NCBI GenBank assembly: GCA_025997135.1
Contig: BNUE01000017.1
Span: 1 to 22,024, forward strand
Length of the DNA: 22,024 nt
Source: a candidate division SR1 bacterium
Lineage (GTDB): Bacteria > Patescibacteriota > Gracilibacteria > Absconditabacterales > Absconditicoccaceae
Direction of reading: 5' to 3'
Part shown: positions 17,223 through 22,024 of the stretch, one piece after another
Position numbering within the stretch: the first letter of the stretch is position 1
Layout: the number at the start of each line of letters is the position of its first letter
Translations under genes and position numbers: made by a program
Notes under the pieces: generated by a model
The model's database searches: none
Seen by the model: only the letters and a program-made list of their open reading frames with translations
What the model was told of the DNA's origin: nothing

Positions 17223-17250
17223 ATTATACTCATTTTTTCACAAAAGTCAA
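17223..17250 (-). promoter_or_regulatory. Consensus promoter abutting a terminator (possible tiny RNA)
   Basis: On the minus strand TTGACT (17250-17245), 16 nt, TATAAT (17228-17223). The predicted start near 17216 is at the edge of the terminator stem, so the product would be a hairpin RNA of about 40 nt with GGAGG in its loop. The module is nearly identical to the promoter at 3610-3637. Downstream ORF 16982-17233 lies antisense to the membrane-protein gene and is not supported. Confidence 0.5.
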
Positions 17251-17268
17251 TAGCAATATTTGGCTTAT

Positions 17269-19365
17269 CTACTTACTACTCGCAAATCACTTCACAGCAC
17301 CCTCTTTTGTCAGTTCTTCATATCTATGTACATTCTGATATCTAGCGATATATTCAGCGATATTCTGAGTAGGTATATCTTTGATTTTCATAGTTTTCCA
17401 CTGTACTTCTACCTCTAGTTCGGATTTTCACATACTCTTGAGTACATTTTTTGACCAAGTTTTATAATCATTTTTATGTTTTGCAGCCTCTTTTCATCCA
17501 TGAATATACACAGCATAAAAATAGGACAAGCTCATCTCTGGTGAATATGAGGAAGTAATCTGAGTTTGAGCTCTTTTCACCACATCAAATATTCACTGAA
17601 ACCACTCTTTTTCTTTGGATAGTTCAGATTTTTCTATCTTTTTTTCTTCTATTTGTGGCATATCTCACAGCATCTGACTAGGCAAGAAAGCATTAGCCGT
17701 TATCCCATTTACCACAGTATTCGGTTTTACGAAAAGTCCAGACACCATCGCTAGTAATACTCTATCCTGAGGTGCATCTTCTGTCTTATCTTTATGTTCA
17801 TCGAGCATTTTCAGAAATGGTTCATTTTTAGCCAAATTCTCAGCCATCATCTTTTGATACGATGAGAAAAACTTTTCCTTATTCTCTTTTTTGGACAATT
17901 TCTCAATATCCAAGACATATTCAGTCTTTTCTTCTCATTCATCATTTTTTACAATTTCTGTTTTCATAAAATCTTTACTTTCTTTTCATAGAGCCATCAC
18001 CGCCATAGGATTTATCTGGTTCAAATCTGCCTTATCCATAAAACCAGCATTAAGAATCTGACTATCAATATTAAAATACTTCTGCGACTCAGCAGGAATT
18101 GTTTTTCATGTCAAAAACACCAGCGATGTTTTACTTATTCCCTGAGTTGATCTACTGTTATCAATAGTCGATTTTTGCACATACTGATAAATATCCTTTA
18201 TTTGTTCTTTTTTATCGTCTTTTATCTCATTTTCTATCTTTCTCGCATAAAAGACCTTTTTCAATCCATCTAAACCTCACGCAAATCCAATAAGTGAACA
18301 AGCCATATCTAGTACACGGCTCAGTCACTGATCATTCAGCATATTTTCTACCAAATCGTCTCAGAGAACACTCATACCTTCATCAATTTTAGTCAACATA
18401 TATAAAGCCTCTTTTTGTAATTTTGGCTGTTTGGATGAGAGATTTTGAATTTTTTGTGTAAGTTCTAGCATCATGGCTACTGTTTCAGGATTATTTTTTA
18501 GATCAATTATACCTATCTTCTCTTTTATTTCATTTTCCTGTTGTTGAGACATTCAATTATACCCTCCAGATTTCTCAAATTTTATTCCGAGTTCTACCAT
18601 ATTCAGAGTTGTCAAAGTTTTTTTAGACTTCCAAACTGGATTTTTCAGATATTTATCCAGAAACAGATATGGATTCTCTAAAATATCAGAAATAAAACCC
18701 TGATCATAATTTTTTTGGATTTCATCCTGATGTAAAATTAAAAAATCGATTCATTTTACCAACCCACTAAAAGTATTAAATGACTCCTCCTCTGAGGAAA
18801 ATAAGTTAGTCATACCACTCAATAGTGTACTAAATCAGTCAAATTTTATCTTATCAGCAGCTTTTAATGCCGAGGTATTCTTTTCATTGCCCTGTTTTTG
18901 GAGTAATTCTAGGAGATACCATTCTCCAGCAGGTAAGATCGTATTTTGTATAATTTTATCAAAACTAGGACGTTTTCATTTTTCTACTCCATATTTATGA
19001 TATACAAATTCAGACATTGCTGTATTGATTTTTAAGAGCAGATTTTTCATCCTCTCATCTGGTTTTTCTCAGAGCTCAGCAAACTGAGGGTCTTCCAATA
19101 CTTTCGATAGAGTTTTCTCAGTCAGAGAGCCAGCCAATAAACGCTGAGTCAAAGTTTCATCAGTCTGGATAAGTCATTCTCTCTGCTGTGTCAGAGAATT
19201 AACAGTCTGATCCAAAATTTGTTCTGATTTCGTCAGTTTAATTTGTTCAGTGACCATATCTTCATGATTTACTGGATTTTCAGCACTTTCTTGATAATTT
19301 TTCAGATTTTTTATCTTTTTTTCTTGTTCATTATTTTTTGCGGAGGTTAGGCTAGTTGCAGACAT
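17269..19365 (-). CDS. Large hypothetical protein, 698 aa
   Basis: I do not recognise this protein. It runs from ATG 19365 to TAG 17269 with several TGA-Gly codons, which split it into fragments under the standard code. No signal peptide or TM segment is evident. It is mostly helical and charged, Lys/Glu/Gln-rich, with an N-terminal low-complexity stretch (KNNEQEKKIKNLKNYQ), segments such as MTNLFSSEEESFNTF, IQNLSSKQPKLQKEALYML and RVLLAMVSGLFVKPNTVVN, and the C-terminus EELTKEGAVKGFASSK. Such large helical proteins of unknown role are common in small Patescibacteria genomes. It has its own promoter, with an upstream terminator that separates it from the membrane-protein gene before it. Confidence 0.8.
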
Positions 19366-19398
19366 TAAAAAAAAGGGTAAAGAAGTAAAATTTACCCT
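19366..19398 (-). terminator. Terminator directly before the 698-aa gene
   Basis: On the minus strand AGGGTAAA and TTTACCCT pair around a 9-nt loop, followed by a T-run that ends one base before the ATG at 19365. It can stop transcripts coming from efp and the 4-TM gene. Its 5' arm coincides with the expected transcription start of the next promoter, so transcripts from that promoter would lack part of the stem. Confidence 0.75.
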
Positions 19399-19399
19399 A

Positions 19400-19428
19400 A
19401 TTATATTTTAAATTCTTTTTAAAAGCAA
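19400..19428 (-). promoter_or_regulatory. Promoter of the 698-aa gene, overlapping the terminator
   Basis: On the minus strand TTGCTT (19428-19423), 17 nt, TATAAT (19405-19400). Start predicted near 19393, only ~28 nt before the ATG. Confidence 0.6.
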
Positions 19429-19431
19429 ATT

Positions 19432-19860
19432 TTACACCTCTATAATTACCTCATTCTTTTTTCATTTCTTTTGCTTGATTTTATCAGTTACCAATACATT
19501 AGTAGGGATCAGTATCAGGATTAGGACTCCCAAAACTGAGAAAATATCTCCCATATACACATGCTCCAAGCCGCTATTTTCGAACATCTCCTGACTGCAA
19601 ACTATCAGTGCAATACTCAGAAAAAGCAACGCCGTACGTGAAAACCTAAAGTGTACGGGATAAGCTCCATAAAAGACTATCAAATACACACACATCAGTA
19701 TAAGTACAGCGAAAACTGAAATTGTCAGATTTTCATATCACGCTTTCATCAGTGCTATCTCTCCTCCAGTACTCAGATACATAAACAGACAGAAGCCCAA
19801 ATAAGCCAAAAACGCCCCAAATATCGAAATAACTACAATTCTTTTAATCCAATCTTTCAT
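19432..19860 (-). CDS. Hypothetical 4-TM membrane protein
   Basis: The 142-aa product runs from ATG 19860 to TAA 19432 and includes TGA-Gly codons near both ends (in KAGYENL and KKGKKNE). Four hydrophobic stretches are visible: VVISIFGAFLAYLGFCLFMYL, ISVFAVLILMCVYLIVFYGA, TALLFLSIALIVC and IFSVLGVLILILIPTNVLV. The termini are Lys-rich (MKDWIKR; DKIKQKKGKKN). No family recognised. It is the second gene after efp on the same strand, 48 bp downstream. Confidence 0.78.
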
Positions 19861-19908
19861 TTTCTAATTTTTTAAGGGAATAAAATAGCATTCCTTCATT
19901 AAATACAT

Positions 19909-20463
19909 CTAGTTTACAGTTCCTGTCAGCGTATTTACAGTGACCTCATCACCTGCTTCCTTGTACAGAGGCACTTGCACTTCCAGTCCTGTCTCGATAG
20001 TTGCAGGTTTAGTACCAGCCTGAGCCCTATTACCTTTAATTCCAGGTACAGTAGAGATGATTTTGTATGAAATAGTCGATGGTAAGATTACATTTATCAC
20101 TTCTCATTTGTACATTTGCAGATACACATCTAGATTTTCCTTGAGATAACCTACGATATCATCGATATTATCTTTTTCTAAGTCATAAATCTCTCCTGTA
20201 TCATTTTCCATAAAAGAATAAACACTTCCTGCAGAGTAGAGAAATACCGCATTCTGAGTAGATACTTCAGCTTGCTCGAGCATTGTCCCAGCATTGTATG
20301 TGAAAACATTAGATTTGCCAGTCACGACATCCTTTACCTTGAATGTGTCTGATGCTCATCAGCGACCCATATGCATATGTGCAGTATCGAACACTTTAAA
20401 TAATTTCCCCTCGATCAAGAGAATTGACCCTTTTTTCACCTCAGAAGTAGTAATTTTCACCAT
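19909..20463 (-). CDS. efp: Elongation factor P
   Basis: EF-P binds between the P and E sites and relieves stalling at polyproline. The product has 184 aa, the normal length, from ATG 20463 (MVKITTSEVKKGSILLIEGK); an ATG at 20469 is two codons upstream. All three domains are present: the KOW-like N-domain with GKLFKVFDTAHMHMGRGGASDTFKVKDVVTG, the middle domain with ENDTGEIYDLEKDNI, and the C-domain with PGIKGNRAQAGTKPATIETGLEVQVPLYKEAGDEV. The tip residue that is Lys34 in E. coli is Arg34 here, followed by two TGA-coded glycines. TGA also encodes Gly in MYKGEVI. Confidence 0.95.
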
Positions 20464-20472
20464 AATCATAAA

Positions 20473-20494
20473 AATAGACAAATAAATCTGAATT
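20473..20494 (-). promoter_or_regulatory. A/T-rich block upstream of efp, related to the ribosomal-operon block
   Basis: Plus-strand AATAGACAAATAAATCTGAATT shares AAATAAATCTGA with the blocks before rplX and rplB. A weak promoter may lie above it on the minus strand: TTGACT (20527-20522) with TGTAAT after 19 nt. Confidence 0.3.
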
Positions 20495-20566
20495 AAATTA
20501 CATTTTTCCTACCAAAAAGCAAGTCAAAGCGGTCTCCGAAAAATTATAATTCAAAATGCATCATAT

Positions 20567-20703
20567 GTAGGGACAGGTCTTGTACCTGTCCTTTTTGTTT
20601 GATACCAAAATTAGGACGGGTATGAAACCCGTCCCTACACAAATGTTTTTTTGTTTATTCCCAAATACATTCCAATTTGTAGGGACAGGTCTTGTACCTG
20701 TCC
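20567..20703. repeat. Cluster of three REP-like palindromes
   Basis: GTAGGGACAGG-TCTTGTA-CCTGTCC occurs at 20567-20591 and again at 20679-20703. Between them, 20614-20638 carries GGACGGG-TATGAAA-CCCGTCCCTAC, an inverted-orientation relative. Each can fold as a GC-rich hairpin. The alternation of two unit types resembles a BIME-like REP cluster, a class mobilised by RAYT transposases. No transposase is present here. Confidence 0.75.
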
Positions 20704-20864
20704 AATAAAAGAATGAGTTGTTTCCAGAAGATAAACTATTCAAGAAATCGTATTCTATAACTCTAAACTTTGATTGCAGTTTTTCTCCCTGATAGGCTTG
20801 GATCTCGTGAAACGGATGGAGTACGAACGAAGCAGAGGCGGAGGGGTTGTCACAGAGGGGTTGT
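20704..20864. other. Gene-free stretch downstream of the FISUMP gene
   Basis: The part next to the FISUMP stop (about 20800-20864) remains GC-rich like the end of the gene and contains GAGGGGTTGT twice (20841-20850 and 20855-20864). The part from 20704 to about 20795 is A/T-rich with nothing recognisable. An ORF on the minus strand through this segment is out of frame with the FISUMP domain and crosses the REP cluster. Confidence 0.5.
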
Positions 20865-21063
20865 CTACACATCCTGGAAACAACGAACCGAGAAACCGGA
20901 GCTACGATTGGTGTTACCCTGCGGATTGACACCGGACGAATTGAAGAGCAAGTAGTAGGCGTAGGATGCATTGGCGTAAGGAGACGACGACCAATAGCGG
21001 CCGTCGGCGCCGACACTGCTGGGAGAAGCACCGGAATTGCTACGGGCGTCAGCTAACGGGAGC
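20865..21063 (-). other. Candidate DGR variable region (3' end of the FISUMP gene)
   Basis: The last ~65 codons are GC-rich, with third positions nearly all C, T or G. All six glycines are GGT/GGC and none is TGA, whereas TGA is the main Gly codon upstream in the same gene. Many codons are of the AAY/TAY/GCY/AGY kind expected from adenine-targeted variation (NSG, YANASYAYY, NPQGNTNRSS). It ends with the domain, as DGR variable regions do. No template repeat or reverse transcriptase is in the window. Confidence 0.5.
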
Positions 21064-22024
21064 TTGAGTGTACTAAAGAGTGAGTAAGGGTTACCTCAGT
21101 TTAGCATGTTTTTTCGCTCAAGTGTAGATGGAACATGGAATCCTACAGGGCAGGGTCAGCGTCTACCTGCTGAGGTAGTACCTGCTCAGTTAGCTGTAGT
21201 AGTATCTAGAGTTCATCACCAGAGAGTATCTCAGACAGCATTGCGATTTGCAGATCCGTTATTCATCCAAGGACTAGTAGTAATCCAAGTACTGGATGAG
21301 TATCATACTGTAGGAGCGACCTGTGATGAACTAGTGATAATTCATGCTGCAGCAGCGGTTGTTCATTTGTCTGCTCCAGGAAATCAGTAGTTATTACCTC
21401 GCTGATAGATGTTACCATAACACTCTGTGTCAGTCAGTGAAGTACAAACACGAGAAGCTCAGAGGTTCCTGTCCATGATGACGTATCAGTTGTATGTGAT
21501 AGTACCTATCTGTTCTTTACAGGTTGATCAGTCTCGATCATAGCCAGTATCACAGCTGAAACTGCAAGTCCCAGGACTAGCACTATAAGTCCACTCTAGG
21601 TCATCTGCTGGAACTCGTGAAGAAGCAGTGTAGGTCTGGAGATATGTGGATGCAGAAGTTCAGCTAGCATTAGCAGGTATACTACCCTGACAGGTTCAGG
21701 TCTGAGTATCTCACTGAGCAGGTCCAGATGGATGTTCTGGCTCTATGACAGATGGTGGGATATATCATCCTCGCTCTGGTGCATCTCACTTGCAGACTGC
21801 ATAGCCTCATCCACACGTCAGTGTACATCATCATAGTGTAGATGTGGTCTCATATGCTCCATTGTCTCGTCCTGTGATGGCTGGATTGTATGGCTGACGA
21901 GTACAGGTAGTGAGTGTCTGCTCATCAGTATCGATAGTCTTTTCACAGGAGTATCTACCTACAGGTCAATTCTCAGTGCATGATAGAGAGCATCATGACA
22001 TATATCTGACTATCTCATCACAGT
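20865..22024 (-). CDS. Secreted cysteine-rich protein with C-terminal FISUMP domain (5' end outside window)
   Basis: The frame is open from the window edge to TAG 20865 (about 386 codons), reading TGA as Gly about 23 times. The N-terminal half is a Cys-rich stalk (CSLSCTENG, CTLTCGGGYAVC, CSFSCDTGYDRDGSTC). Then a FISUMP/major-paralogous domain follows: TITYNGYVIMDRNLGASR, YGNIYQRGNNYGFPGAD, GRRGPCPVGFHVPSTLE, DGRYWSSSPYANAS and the end NRSSGFSVRCFQDV. These match the family blocks W-x-x-x-N-L, G-x-x-Y-x-W/R-G, CPxGxHxPS, YWSS and GxSVRC. The domain has a C-type-lectin-like fold and is a known type of DGR target. Role inferred: surface ligand binding or adhesion. Confidence 0.9.
21547..22024. 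repeat. Long direct repeat, right copy (inside FISUMP gene)
   Basis: Gapless match, about 92% by eye, to 35-512. Encodes the Cys-rich stalk in the same strand and frame. The copy is cut by the window edge. Confidence 0.9.

Noticed and set aside
16982..17233. 83-aa minus-strand ORF behind the promoter at 17223-17250
   Set aside because: It is antisense to the membrane-protein gene, starts inside the -10 element and crosses the terminator.
20561..21031. 156-aa minus-strand ORF overlapping the FISUMP 3' end
   Set aside because: It is out of frame with the clear FISUMP domain and runs through REP palindromes, so it is a shadow of the GC-rich block.
20770..21390. Plus-strand ORFs opposite the FISUMP gene (20770-20955, 20847-21056, 21106-21390)
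   Set aside because: The minus strand encodes a recognisable domain here; these are antisense shadows with no family features.
1..22024. Pseudogenes or frameshifts caused by many internal TGA codons
   Set aside because: TGA occurs in otherwise intact frames at conserved glycine positions, so it is sense, not decay.
1..22024. tRNA, rRNA or CRISPR arrays
   Set aside because: I saw no cloverleaf, rRNA-like segment or spaced repeats; the only regular array is the 7-bp tandem repeat without spacers.
1..22024. Circular 21.5-kb replicon suggested by the terminal repeat
   Set aside because: The end copies differ at roughly 37 of 478 positions and the window holds a chromosomal ribosomal operon, so paralogy is the better explanation.

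Overview
The window comes from a bacterium that reads UGA as glycine (genetic code 25). That points to the candidate phyla Gracilibacteria (BD1-5) or Absconditabacteria (SR1) within the Patescibacteria/CPR. The direct evidence is that in-frame TGA sits exactly where the families require glycine: both variable glycines of the Walker A motif GPTGAGKST in the PilT-like ATPase (14823-15896), the first GGG glycine of the pyruvyltransferase, and glycines of L2, L3, L5, L6, S3, S14, EF-Tu and EF-P. Genes that look like strings of short ORFs under the standard code become full length once TGA is read through. All gene ends given here use only TAA or TAG as stops.

Layout, left to right. (1) 1-618, minus strand: the 5' part of a secreted, cysteine-rich surface protein that runs off the left edge. 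(2) 619-1095: spacer with a REP-like palindrome, a 7-bp tandem repeat and a promoter. (3) 1096-3078, plus strand: a secreted wall hydrolase joining an amidase_2/PGRP domain to a SpoIID/LytB-like domain. (4) 3124-3519, minus: a small hypothetical protein with its own consensus promoter. (5) 3703-13340, minus: one long translation cluster, tuf-rpsJ-rplC-rplD-rplW-rplB-rpsS-rplV-rpsC-rplP-rpmC-rpsQ-rplN-rplX-rplE-rpsN-rpsH-rplF-rplR. It starts from a promoter about 210 nt upstream of tuf and ends at a terminator right after rplR, so rpsE, rpmD, rplO and secY do not follow. (6) 13725-14681, minus: a CsaB-like polysaccharide pyruvyltransferase, divergent from (7) 14823-17171, plus: a PilT-type ATPase, a coiled-coil protein and a two-module VirB2/TrbC-like membrane protein. 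(8) 17269-20463, minus: a 698-aa unknown protein, a 4-TM membrane protein and efp. (9) 20567-20703: REP-like palindromes. (10) 20865-22024, minus: a second cysteine-rich protein that ends in a FISUMP (major paralogous) domain.

The most unusual part is the right end. The last ~200 bp of the FISUMP gene are much richer in G+C, use only GGT/GGC for glycine although UGA is the main glycine codon in the rest of the gene, and encode the C-terminal C-type-lectin-like end of the domain. This fits a diversity-generating-retroelement (DGR) variable region supplied in trans; no reverse transcriptase or template repeat lies in the window. The left-edge gene is a close paralogue (about 92% identical over 478 bp without gaps), so the window is bracketed by two members of one surface-protein family.

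Several regulatory signals stand out. There is a possible transcription attenuator in the tuf leader. A promoter module of TTGACT, 16 nt, TATAAT occurs three times. One promoter abuts a terminator whose loop carries a CCUCC/GGAGG motif. A recurrent A/T-rich block lies upstream of several genes that have no clear Shine-Dalgarno sequence.
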